Shown piece after piece: positions 16,337 through 23,817 of a stretch of DNA of 37,288 nucleotides (position 1 is its first letter; each line of letters begins with the position of its first letter). The DNA lies in assembly GCA_018713725.1 (NCBI GenBank), contig DVOJ01000009.1, positions 1-37,288 of the forward strand, given 5' to 3'. Source of the DNA: Candidatus Caccopulliclostridium gallistercoris (GTDB lineage Bacteria > Bacillota > Clostridia > Christensenellales > UBA1242). Made by a program: the position numbers and the translations under genes. The notes beneath the pieces are model-generated. The model was given only the letters and a program-made list of their open reading frames with translations. It was not told the DNA's origin and ran no database searches.

Positions 16337-17044
16337 TTTTAACAATTTTTGTAGTTTTTCTAGTTTTTTGTCGTCCATTTCGGGAACGCCACTTAACGGG
16401 TAGGGGATTTTTAACTTTTCGTATTTGCTAACGCCTAGCGTGTGATAGCCAAGCAGTTCTATCTTTTCCACATTCTTTATTTTTTTAGCAAACTCTTTTA
16501 AGTTAAGTACGTTTTCTTCCGTGTCGTTAATTCCTGGCACTATTACTTGCCTTAGCCACACCTTGCAGGGTTTTGTATCTAAAATTTTTAAAAACTCGTT
16601 AAAGCGCTGCATGGAGTGCCCGGTAATATTTCTGTAACTTTCTTCGTTTGTGGCTTTTATATCTAATATAACAAGGTCGGTGTTGTCTAAAATTTCAGAT
16701 ATGTGGTCTATTCCTACGCCCGCAGTGTCTATTGCTGTGTGCATGCCATGGAATTTACATAGCTTTAATAGGGCGGTTACAAAGGCGGGTTGCAAAAGCG
16801 GTTCTCCGCCGGATATCGTTACGCCGCCATCTTTGGACATATAGCTTTTGTAGCGTAAAATTCGCCTAATCATTGTGCCGGGCGTGATGTTTAGCGCCTT
16901 GCCGTCTAGCGCCCAAGTTTCTGGGTTGTGGCAATACTTACACCTTAAATTGCACCCTTGCATAAAAAGTACGTATCTTACCCCGGGGCCGTCCACCGTG
17001 CCCATTGTTTCTACACTACTAACATGACCTATTATGTCCCTCAT
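16334..17044 (-). CDS. pflA: Pyruvate formate-lyase activating enzyme
   Basis: A 236-residue radical-SAM enzyme that uses an iron-sulfur cluster and S-adenosylmethionine to install the glycyl radical on PflB. The cluster motif C-N-L-R-C-K-Y-C is at 31-38, with the preceding T-V-D-G-P-G-V-R-Y and following H-N-P-E-T-W typical of PflA; the S-G-G-E-P-L SAM motif is near 79. The ATG at 17044 is supported by GGGG five nt upstream and by the family length (about 245). The open frame continues upstream to 17176, overlapping the pflB end, but those 44 Lys-rich codons match nothing in PflA. It lies 118 nt downstream of pflB and is probably co-transcribed. Confidence 0.92.
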   Translation of the reverse strand: MRDIIGHVSSVETMGTVDGPGVRYVLFMQGCNLRCKYCHNPETWALDGKALNITPGTMIRRILRYKSYMSKDGGVTISGGEPLLQPAFVTALLKLCKFHGMHTAIDTAGVGIDHISEILDNTDLVILDIKATNEESYRNITGHSMQRFNEFLKILDTKPCKVWLRQVIVPGINDTEENVLNLKEFAKKIKNVEKIELLGYHTLGVSKYEKLKIPYPLSGVPEMDDKKLEKLQKLLK

Positions 17045-17162
17045 CTCATCCCCATTACGAAATTTCGTCAATAATAATGTAGCAGATTTTGGCTCAAAAA
17101 GCGTAATATTTTTACATCTTTTTTTGATTTTTATATATTTTTTGACATTTTTTGCTTGTAAA

Positions 17163-19409
17163 TCAAATTTTTTCATGGAAAGTACGCTTAATTACCTCTT
17201 CTTGATGGGCGCGGCTAAGCTTGTTGAAGTTTACTGCATAGCCGGATACTCTAATTGTAAGCGTTGGATATTTGTCTGGATTGTTCATAGCGTCAATTAG
17301 TTTTTCGCGGTCGAGTACGTTCACATTTATGTGCTGCGCGCCTTGAACAAAGTAGCCATCGAGTATGCTTACAAGGTTTTTAATTCTAGAATTTTCGTCG
17401 TAGCCTAGCGCTTTTGGGATAATGGAGAAGGTGTTTGAAACGCCGTCTTGGCAGCAGCATGCGTATGGGATTTTTGCCACAGAGTTTAAGGAAGCAAGCG
17501 CGCCACAAGAATCTCTACCGTGCATTGGGTTAGCGCCCGGTGCAAACGGCTCGCCAGCCTTTCTTCCGTCTGGGGTGTTGCCCGTCTTTTTGCCGTACAT
17601 AACGTTAGAAGTTATGGTTAGGGCGGAAAGGGTATGCTCGGCATTTCTATAAAGTTTATGCTTTTTAAGTGCCGCTATAAAGTGTTTTACAACTTCAACT
17701 GCAATTTCGTCCACACGGTCGTCGTCGTTGCCGTATTTTGGGAAGTCGCCTTTAACTTCAAAGTCTACGGCAAGCCCGTTTTCATTTCTTATAGGTTTAA
17801 CTTTTGCATATTTAATTGCAGATAGCGAGTCCGCCACAACGGAAAGCCCTGCCATACCAAACGCCATTAGACGTTCTACTTTTGTGTCGTGAAGCGCCAT
17901 TTGACTAGCTTCATAGGCGTATTTATCGTGCATAAAGTGTATTACGTTCATGGCGTTGACATAAATTTTTGCAACGCTATCTAGCACTTTAAAGTAGTTT
18001 TCTTTAACTTCTTTGTAGTTTAACGTTTGCGTGCTTAACTTTTTAACGCCGTCTAGCACCTTTTTGCAGCTCTTTTCGTCTACGCCTTCGTTAATGCTGT
18101 AAAGTAGTGCCTTAGCTAAATTGCATCTTGCGCCAAAGAATTGCATCTGCTTTCCAACTTTCATAGCTGAAACGCAGCACGCAATTGCGTAGTCGTGGCC
18201 GTAAATTGGGCTCATAACATCGTCGTTTTCATATTGAATACTATCCGTGAGTATGGAAATTTTAGCACAGTAGCGCTTAAACTTTTCCGGTAAACCCTTA
18301 GACCAAAGCACTGTTAAATTAGGCTCTGGACTTGGCTTTAAGTTGATTAAACTGTGTAAAAAGCGGAAAGAGTTCTTTGTAACTAGGCTCTTTTTCTCGT
18401 TTAGCATTCCGCCAATGCTTTCCGTAACCCAAGTTGGGTCGCCGCCAAACACTTCATCATATTCCGGTGTTCTTAAATGGCGCACAAGCCTTAACTTAAT
18501 TGTAAATTGGTCAACAAGCTCTTGCGCAAGCTCTTCTGTAAGCGTGCCGTTTTTAATATCTCTTTCAATATATATGTCAAGGAAAGTGGAAACTCTGCCT
18601 AAGCTCATTGCGGCACCGTTATTTTCCTTTACGGCGGCAAGGTAAGCAAAGTACGTCCATTGGAAAGCTTCTTGGGCGTTTTTAGCAGGCAAACTTATAT
18701 CAAACCCATAGCTTGCTGCCATTTCCTTCATTGCATTTAACGCGCGTATTTGCTCGGAAACTTCTTCACGTAGTCTAATGCTCTCTTCGTCTGTAATTTC
18801 AAGATAGGGAGCAGTGTTAAGCTCGTTTTGCTTTTCTTCAATAAGCCTGTCTATGCCGTATAGCGCCACACGCCTGTAATCGCCAATAATTCTGCCCCTG
18901 CCATATGCGTCTGGCAAGCCTGTTAAAAGCCCAGCGCTTCTAGCTCTTCTAATATCCTGAGAGTACGCGTCGAACACGCCGTCGTTGTGTGTCTTTCTAA
19001 TGCGATTGTCGAAAATAAACTTCATTTGGTCGTTCATTTCCTTGCCGTAAGCGCCTAGCGCATTTTTTACCATTCTAACGCCGCCAAAGGGGTTAACAAG
19101 CCTTTTTAGTGGCTTATCCGATTGCAGCCCGAATATAACTTCGTTTTTCTTGTCGATGTAGCCCGCTGGAATTGTGTTTATTCCAGAAAAATGTTCAAGG
19201 TCTACGTCTAGAAGGCCTTTTTTTCTTTCTAAGGCAAGAAGCTTTTCGCACTTTTCCCAAACCTTGTCAGTTTTTTTAGTTGTACCCACTAAAAAGCTAT
19301 CGTCACCTTTATATTCTTTATAGTTATTGTCTATAAAATCTGAAACATTAATTTCTTTTTTCCAAAGGTCGCCTTTAAAACCTTTATAAATTTCTTCTGT
19401 TTTCTCCAT
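17163..19409 (-). CDS. pflB: Pyruvate formate-lyase (formate C-acetyltransferase)
   Basis: A 748-residue glycyl-radical enzyme that splits pyruvate with CoA into acetyl-CoA and formate under anaerobic conditions. The active-site Cys pair is Cys411-Cys412 (A-C-C-V-S) and the radical site is Gly723 in R-V-S-G-Y-A-V-N-F. The length is close to the usual 740-760. The first residues K-G-x-L-W-x-x-x-I-N-V-x-x-F-I are typical. AGGAG lies just before the ATG. It is followed by its activase. Its presence argues for mixed-acid fermentation. Confidence 0.96.
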   Translation of the reverse strand: MEKTEEIYKGFKGDLWKKEINVSDFIDNNYKEYKGDDSFLVGTTKKTDKVWEKCEKLLALERKKGLLDVDLEHFSGINTIPAGYIDKKNEVIFGLQSDKPLKRLVNPFGGVRMVKNALGAYGKEMNDQMKFIFDNRIRKTHNDGVFDAYSQDIRRARSAGLLTGLPDAYGRGRIIGDYRRVALYGIDRLIEEKQNELNTAPYLEITDEESIRLREEVSEQIRALNAMKEMAASYGFDISLPAKNAQEAFQWTYFAYLAAVKENNGAAMSLGRVSTFLDIYIERDIKNGTLTEELAQELVDQFTIKLRLVRHLRTPEYDEVFGGDPTWVTESIGGMLNEKKSLVTKNSFRFLHSLINLKPSPEPNLTVLWSKGLPEKFKRYCAKISILTDSIQYENDDVMSPIYGHDYAIACCVSAMKVGKQMQFFGARCNLAKALLYSINEGVDEKSCKKVLDGVKKLSTQTLNYKEVKENYFKVLDSVAKIYVNAMNVIHFMHDKYAYEASQMALHDTKVERLMAFGMAGLSVVADSLSAIKYAKVKPIRNENGLAVDFEVKGDFPKYGNDDDRVDEIAVEVVKHFIAALKKHKLYRNAEHTLSALTITSNVMYGKKTGNTPDGRKAGEPFAPGANPMHGRDSCGALASLNSVAKIPYACCCQDGVSNTFSIIPKALGYDENSRIKNLVSILDGYFVQGAQHINVNVLDREKLIDAMNNPDKYPTLTIRVSGYAVNFNKLSRAHQEEVIKRTFHEKI

Positions 19410-19429
19410 ATTTTTCTCCTACAAGTTAT

Positions 19430-19458
19430 AGTATACACAAAGGGCTATTATTTTACAA
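19430..19458 (-). promoter_or_regulatory. pflB promoter
   Basis: On the minus strand: TTGTAA (19458-19453), 17 nt, TATACT (19435-19430). The start would be near 19423, giving a short leader with AGGAG. Confidence 0.55.
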
Positions 19459-19493
19459 GCAAAAAATGTAAAATTTTTAAAAATCATTTTGTA

Positions 19494-19549
19494 AAAAACA
19501 CAATATATTGTGGTTCATTATATGTTATATTTACATATATTGTGTTTTT
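19494..19549. promoter_or_regulatory. Palindromic operator-like site upstream of pflB
   Basis: CACAATATATTGTG (19499-19512) is a perfect 14-bp dyad. It is also the left arm of a larger 15-bp inverted repeat (AAAAACACAATATAT at 19494-19508, ATATATTGTGTTTTT at 19535-19549). It sits about 75-90 bp upstream of the pflB start, where an activator would bind. It does not match the FNR or Rex consensus I know. The factor is unknown. Confidence 0.4.
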
Positions 19550-19648
19550 AGATATATATTAATAACAATTAAAAAGTATAAAACGGACACGGAAAATATT
19601 AAAAAATTTTTATTAAGCCCATAATTTCGCTTGACAAAAATGCGGGGG

Positions 19649-19694
19649 GGGTAAAATGACCTTGCAAAAATAAGTTTGCAAGGTCATTTTACCC
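19649..19694. repeat. Perfect 20-bp inverted repeat beside a G8 tract
   Basis: Bases 19649-19668 and 19675-19694 are exact reverse complements (GGGTAAAATGACCTTGCAAA as left arm) with a 6-nt loop. Neither side has a T run, so it is not an ordinary terminator. The left arm grows out of a G8 tract (19644-19651). Confidence 0.7.
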
Positions 19695-19764
19695 AAACGA
19701 GCAGAAAGTACAAAAACGTATGTAAATTTAAGTAAAAAAGAAAAGTGCAGTAGCATTTTTGTAC

Positions 19765-20124
19765 GGGGTCCCCAAAAATTTTAAATTTTTGGGGGAAAGG
19801 AGAGAACGCGGAGCGGTATGCGTGGTTACGAACAGTAACCCGCCTAGCGGAGCGAGTCTCGACGCTGCGGGGGGGGGTAGAATTAGGTGTCAAAAAAATT
19901 TTAAGGTAAGGAGATATTTTAAGATAGTCTTTCCCAAAGCTCGTTTCGAAATTTGTCACCATTGGGGTCCCCGAAAATTTTAATTTTTGGGGAAAAGGAG
20001 AGAATGCGGAGCGGTATGCGCAGTTGCGAAGAGCAACTCGCCTAGCGGAGCGATTCTCGACGCGGGCAAGGCTATGTAAGAAAAAATTTCTCAAATACCT
20101 TTGGGGAAAGACTACTTAAAATAT
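19765..20124. repeat. Two copies of a GGGGTCCCC element, one inside a 211-bp inverted-repeat unit
   Basis: Copy A (19765-19869) and copy B (19964-20065) are about 85 percent alike: GGGGTCCCC, an AT-rich palindrome ending in GGGG, a purine stretch (AAAGGAGAGAA), GCGGAGCGGTATGCG, a short variable hairpin, and CGCCTAGCGGAGCGA-TCTCGACGC. In the hairpin the arms covary (GGTTA/TAACC in A, GTTGC/GCAAC in B). Copy B is flanked by 26-nt near-perfect inverted ends (19914-19939 and 20099-20124), like a MITE. Copy A runs into a G9 tract (19869-19877). Open frames crossing here on both strands only mirror the repeats. Confidence 0.75.
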
Positions 20125-20149
20125 TTTTTGACAGAGTGGGGAGAGAAAC

Positions 20150-20330
20150 AAATGCTTCGAAGCAGGGCCAACGAAGAGCCCTTCGAAGAGTCTTACAACG
20201 GCTTTGCTCCGTTGCGAGCGAAAAGACTTGTTCCTTTTCGCGTCATCCTGAGCGGAAATAAAGCTTCTTTTCTTCGGAGCGTTTACAAGCAGCCGAGATT
20301 TCTCCACTGCATATTGGGTTTTGTAGTAAA
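20150..20330. repeat. Interspersed repeat with GTCATCCTGAGCG core
   Basis: Bases 20240-20306 carry CGTCATCCTGAGCG followed by a block ending CAGCCGAGATTTCTCC. Blocks of this wording recur in the intergenic DNA of many gut bacteria. Just upstream are short hairpins (TTCGAAG repeats at 20163-20191; ACGG...CCGT near 20207-20216). Related ends (GAGAAATCT-AGC) occur at 26632 and 27719. No gene is visible. Confidence 0.45.
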
Positions 20331-20376
20331 AAAATTTAACGTCTGGCATTAAGAATATAGAAAGTATAAACGAAAA

Positions 20377-20461
20377 TTTCTTCCGGTCGAAATGACGAAA
20401 GCAGGGCTTCGCTATTTAAAATCTCCAGCGTACTCCCAGTCGTCATTTCGACCGAAAGAAA
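20377..20461. repeat. 85-bp inverted repeat with TCGTCATTTCGACCG arms
   Basis: The 22-nt arms at 20377-20398 and 20440-20461 are reverse complements with one mismatch. The right arm and the next 30 bases align with a worn copy at 27631-27690. It abuts the gene remnant at 20497. Confidence 0.65.
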
Positions 20462-20496
20462 GTGAAGCAAAACTTAAATTAAAGCTAATGCTAGAA

Positions 20497-20652
20497 GATA
20501 TTCATGGAATAGGAGGCTCGAGCTACTGGACATCTTCCGCGGACTACGGCTCTGGTGACAGCGTAAGTTTTGTGGAGTTTGGTATGGTGGCAACCACCTA
20601 TGCGGACTATGAGAACATCGCCGTCCGCCCCGCTTTGCTCTTTAAGCTTTAA
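20497..20652 (+). pseudogene. C-terminal remnant of a FISUMP/DUF6273-like domain
   Basis: Only the last 51 codons survive: G-S-S-Y-W-T-S-S-A near the start and E-N-I-A-V-R-P-A-L-L-F-K-L at the end. Y-W-T-S-S and the terminal V-R-P-A-L are hallmarks of the C-terminus of the formylglycine-generating-enzyme-like domains (FISUMP, DUF6273) of secreted proteins in gut bacteria. The upstream sequence is replaced by the inverted repeat at 20377-20461, so the gene was truncated there. No start or ribosome site serves it. Confidence 0.55.
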
Positions 20653-20720
20653 GTCTAATTCCAACGAATATTTAATAAAAATTCTTACAAAGCTTATATT
20701 GGCTGGTTTATTCGTACAAA

Positions 20721-20754
20721 AAAATACCTAAACGTTTTCGTTTAGGTATTTTTG
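20721..20754. terminator. Bidirectional terminator
   Basis: AATACCTAAACG (20723-20734) pairs perfectly with CGTTTAGGTATT (20739-20750) around TTTT, with A and T runs on the outside. It ends the minus-strand GLUG gene and would also have ended the truncated gene on the plus strand. Confidence 0.88.
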
Positions 20755-20781
20755 TTTAGTATTCTTAATAATCAAATATTT

Positions 20782-23649
20782 TTAAGCTTCTTCTACTACT
20801 TCGTCAGCAGTTACTGGTATGTTCCTTAATGTTGGGTAAGCTTCTGGGTCTATTGAATCGAAGTTCCAAATTGCTGAAGAGAATTTTGCGTTTGTAAAGG
20901 CTGAGTAGTTTCCTTGTGCTGTACATTCTGTTTCATTGCAATCTATCCAACCTGCGTATGGGTTGTGCCAGAATTCCCAGAAGTATATGATTTGGTTGAT
21001 TACGTTTGTTGCACCGTTTGTTCCTGAAGATTGTCTTTCCGATGTTCCGTAGTTAATTATGATACAATTTGAAAGTTCGCCAGTTTTTAAACTTGTGTTG
21101 CTTGTGAAGAATTTAATCATTCCGCTCATTCTGAAAGCTGAAGATGTTTCTGCGTATAAACTTCCTTGTCCGCCAATTGTTGCTGAGCTGAAGCAGTAAT
21201 CAACTTTGCCATCATTTAATCTGTATACAAGTCCTGATACTGAACCGTCGGAGTATTGTCCGTTAAGTGTTGCTATTGTGTAGCAGTTGTTGATGCTTCC
21301 TGTTGTTATGCTTGCAAGTCCGCCTATGAATTTACCATTAATTTCACCAGCTGAATAGCTTTCTGTAACTGTTCCTGAGTTTGTTCCTGCAATGCCGCCG
21401 ATGTAAGTTCCTGTAATAGATACGTTTTCCATGTAGCTTGTTCTTACTTCTGCGCCGTTTTCGTTAGAGCCAACCACGCCGCCAACATAGGAACTAGAGT
21501 TATCTTTTAAGTTCATGTTAACAAGTAGGGTAGCAAGTGCAACTCTGCCACGATTTATTCCAACCACGCCGCCAGCGTATACTGTGCTTGCTGCGTTTTC
21601 TGTTATAATAAAGCTTTCATTTAGTAGGCTTGTAGCTCTGCCACCGTTTTCGCCAACCACGCCGCCAACGTTTACTTGTGCCGTTGTGTCTAGGTAAGCT
21701 TCAAGTGAAGATGTGTTAATGCCCATGCTTAAATTTTCAAGTGTGGCACTTTCGCTAACGCCAACCACGCCGCCGATTCTTCCGTTTACTGCTTTTGTGT
21801 AGTTAATGCTATTAGCGTAGTTTTCTGTGGCTGAGTTTTGAACTGAAACGTTATTAATTCTACCATTTGCAATATATCCAACTGCGCCGCCTATAACGTT
21901 TCCTGTTGTTATGTCAAGGCCGGTAACCGTACAATTTGAAACTATTGCCGTGCCTGCGTATGCTATGATTGTTCCTGTATAACTGCTTGTGAAGCTATCT
22001 GAATTTAATATTCTGAAATCTTCAAAGTTTATTCCGCTAACTTCTGCGTTTCCGTCTGTGTAACCAAAGAAGCCTGCGTAGGTTTCGTCTTCTATTACAA
22101 AACCTTTAAAGGTGAGTGTGTGGTCGCCTGTAACTATAAGCTTGCCTCTAAATGGTGAACCTATAGTTCCAATAGGCTCCCAAGTTGTCATACCTTCGCT
22201 AAAATCTGCCATTGTGTAAACTGTGTCTTCTGAAAGTTCTATTTCATAAGTTGTGTCGCTTGTTGGGTTTGTCACTAACACTTCAAGTGCGTCGGTTAAA
22301 GCGTCTACGCTTGTAATTTTGTTACCCGGGTCGTAAATAGATGTGCCAAGATATGTGTTAGAGAAATCTATTGTAGCAAGTGAAGAATTTTCTTCAATTG
22401 TCCATACATTGTCGAAATCGTAGTTTGTGTAAGCTGATTGTGTGTAGAGTTGTTCAATAGTTCTAGATTCTACCACGCCTGTTTGGTCAGTTTGACCAGC
22501 AAAGCCTGTGATGTTTGCAGCTGAGTATAGGTTGTTTTGATATATATTTGAAAGCCCGAACTCGTTAGATTGTTCTTGGTTTTCACCTAATATCGCGCCA
22601 ACGTTGTTTGTAAGGTCTTCTTGTGAGATAACGGTGTAAGAATTTTTAAGCATTGAATGACGATATTTGTCTGCATCTTTATAAGCTGCGTTTACGCCCA
22701 CAATTCCGCCAACTTTTGCACTTTCGTTTGCTGTAAGTGTGTTAAATGTTACTTTTATATCCGTTGTAACTGCGCCAGTGGCACTTCCTACCGCGCCGCC
22801 TAAAATGTTAGAAGCGGTAAGGTTTAAGTTCTCAACCGTGCTCATATACACTTCTGCACGAGAGCTTCTATATTGGCTAGTACCAACAATTCCGCCTGTT
22901 ATGCCGTTTGCGTTAGTGTTTACAACGTTTGCGTTTTCAATGGAGCAAAGACCTACTTTTCCGTAATTTAATCCAGCAACAGTTCCTGCATAAGTGAAAG
23001 AACCATTTATTTTAGCGTCTACAAGGTTAACGTTTTCTACTCTGCCAGATTCTCCAATCATAGAAAATAGCCCTGCGTATGTTCCATCGGTGGTTATATT
23101 TAAGTTGTAAATATCAAAGTTGCCACCGTCGAACGTTCCTGTAAAGGAAGTGTTTCCGCCAATTGGAGTCCACTCGCTAGTAGTAGGCGTGTTAAGGTCT
23201 ATGCTGTTTACAACTTGATAGCTATTATTAAGTGTCCAAGTTTCTCCGCCGATGCTAGCTAACTGTTCTGCCGTTTTAATGAAGTATGGGTTGTTTGGTG
23301 TACCATCTCCAACGTGAACAGAGAAGGTAAAACGGTCGAAATTTGGGTTAGAAGTTGTGATAGTAACTCTTGCAAGACCGCCAGCCTTTGCTAAGAAGGT
23401 TTTGGTGTCTTGGGAATATGAAAGTATATCCGAGTTGTCAGAGTTTACTTCAACCGTTGTTCCTTTGTCTGGCTGAGTGTGTACAAGCACATCTTCAAGG
23501 GTAAACGTTTCGTTTACGTTATATTGAAGCATTGTGTCGTTACCATATTTTAAATAAATGCTTTCTTTGTTTTGTACAAAGTAAAATGTGGTGAAGCCTA
23601 TAAAAAGCACACCTATAAGTACAACTACATAGATTAAAAATCTTTTCAT
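20782..23649 (-). CDS. Large GLUG-repeat surface protein
   Basis: A 955-residue protein with an uncleaved-looking N-terminal membrane helix (about 5-26) that should tether it outside the cell. An Ig-like part (about 40-110) is followed by V-G-D-G-T-x-N-N-P-Y-x-I and two long stretches of GLUG-type units (G-G-V-V-G-x-N, G-G-I-V-G, G-G-A-V-G, and so on; about 110-400 and 480-850), which form beta-helices in related adhesins and IgA-protease-like proteins. The last 100 residues are Trp-rich with two Cys (C-N-E-T-E-C) and end acidic. No wall-sorting signal. AGGAG precedes the ATG. Codon use is biased toward GTT, GCT and TCT and the promoter is consensus, so high expression is likely. Confidence 0.82.
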   Translation of the reverse strand: MKRFLIYVVVLIGVLFIGFTTFYFVQNKESIYLKYGNDTMLQYNVNETFTLEDVLVHTQPDKGTTVEVNSDNSDILSYSQDTKTFLAKAGGLARVTITTSNPNFDRFTFSVHVGDGTPNNPYFIKTAEQLASIGGETWTLNNSYQVVNSIDLNTPTTSEWTPIGGNTSFTGTFDGGNFDIYNLNITTDGTYAGLFSMIGESGRVENVNLVDAKINGSFTYAGTVAGLNYGKVGLCSIENANVVNTNANGITGGIVGTSQYRSSRAEVYMSTVENLNLTASNILGGAVGSATGAVTTDIKVTFNTLTANESAKVGGIVGVNAAYKDADKYRHSMLKNSYTVISQEDLTNNVGAILGENQEQSNEFGLSNIYQNNLYSAANITGFAGQTDQTGVVESRTIEQLYTQSAYTNYDFDNVWTIEENSSLATIDFSNTYLGTSIYDPGNKITSVDALTDALEVLVTNPTSDTTYEIELSEDTVYTMADFSEGMTTWEPIGTIGSPFRGKLIVTGDHTLTFKGFVIEDETYAGFFGYTDGNAEVSGINFEDFRILNSDSFTSSYTGTIIAYAGTAIVSNCTVTGLDITTGNVIGGAVGYIANGRINNVSVQNSATENYANSINYTKAVNGRIGGVVGVSESATLENLSMGINTSSLEAYLDTTAQVNVGGVVGENGGRATSLLNESFIITENAASTVYAGGVVGINRGRVALATLLVNMNLKDNSSSYVGGVVGSNENGAEVRTSYMENVSITGTYIGGIAGTNSGTVTESYSAGEINGKFIGGLASITTGSINNCYTIATLNGQYSDGSVSGLVYRLNDGKVDYCFSSATIGGQGSLYAETSSAFRMSGMIKFFTSNTSLKTGELSNCIIINYGTSERQSSGTNGATNVINQIIYFWEFWHNPYAGWIDCNETECTAQGNYSAFTNAKFSSAIWNFDSIDPEAYPTLRNIPVTADEVVEEA

Positions 23650-23677
23650 AATAACTCCTATAATTAATCTTGGTTAT

Positions 23678-23706
23678 ATTATACCCTTACGGCATATTTT
23701 TGTCAA
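23678..23706 (-). promoter_or_regulatory. Perfect sigma-A promoter of the GLUG gene
   Basis: On the minus strand: TTGACA (23706-23701), exactly 17 nt, TATAAT (23683-23678). The start would be near 23671, with a leader of about 22 nt. This is the strongest promoter in the window by consensus. Confidence 0.85.
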
Positions 23707-23765
23707 TACGCTTTGTAAAGAAAATGTTTGTATTTTAAAGTTAAAAATTACAAAAAAGACGTTTT

Positions 23766-23811
23766 TTCGACGTTTTTTTGCTAGATTAAGCCTTAAAAAG
23801 AGTTTTAAAAT
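23766..23811 (+). promoter_or_regulatory. Candidate Spo0A-type promoter of spoIIE
   Basis: TAAAAT (23806-23811) ends 7 nt before the ATG. The best -35 (TTGCTA, 23778-23783) lies 22 nt away, too far for ordinary sigma-A use but like the long spacers of Spo0A-activated spoIIE and spoIIG promoters in Bacillus. TTCGACG (23766-23772), read on the other strand as CGTCGAA, matches the 0A box TGNCGAA except for its first base. Confidence 0.3.
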
Positions 23812-23817
23812 TGAATT

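Noticed and set aside
17045..17176. N-terminal 44-codon extension of PflA overlapping pflB
   Set aside because: The extension is Lys-rich, matches no PflA, and the ATG at 17044 has a good ribosome site and family-like length.
19684..20349. Open frames on both strands (about 74-136 residues)
   Set aside because: They run through the GGGGTCCCC and GTCATCCTGAGCG repeats, have no ribosome site or family similarity, and repeat the same words because the DNA does.
23754..23780. Terminator before spoIIE
   Set aside because: GACGTTTTTTCGACGTTTTTTT is a direct repeat, not a stem; the flanking genes are divergent, so no terminator is needed.
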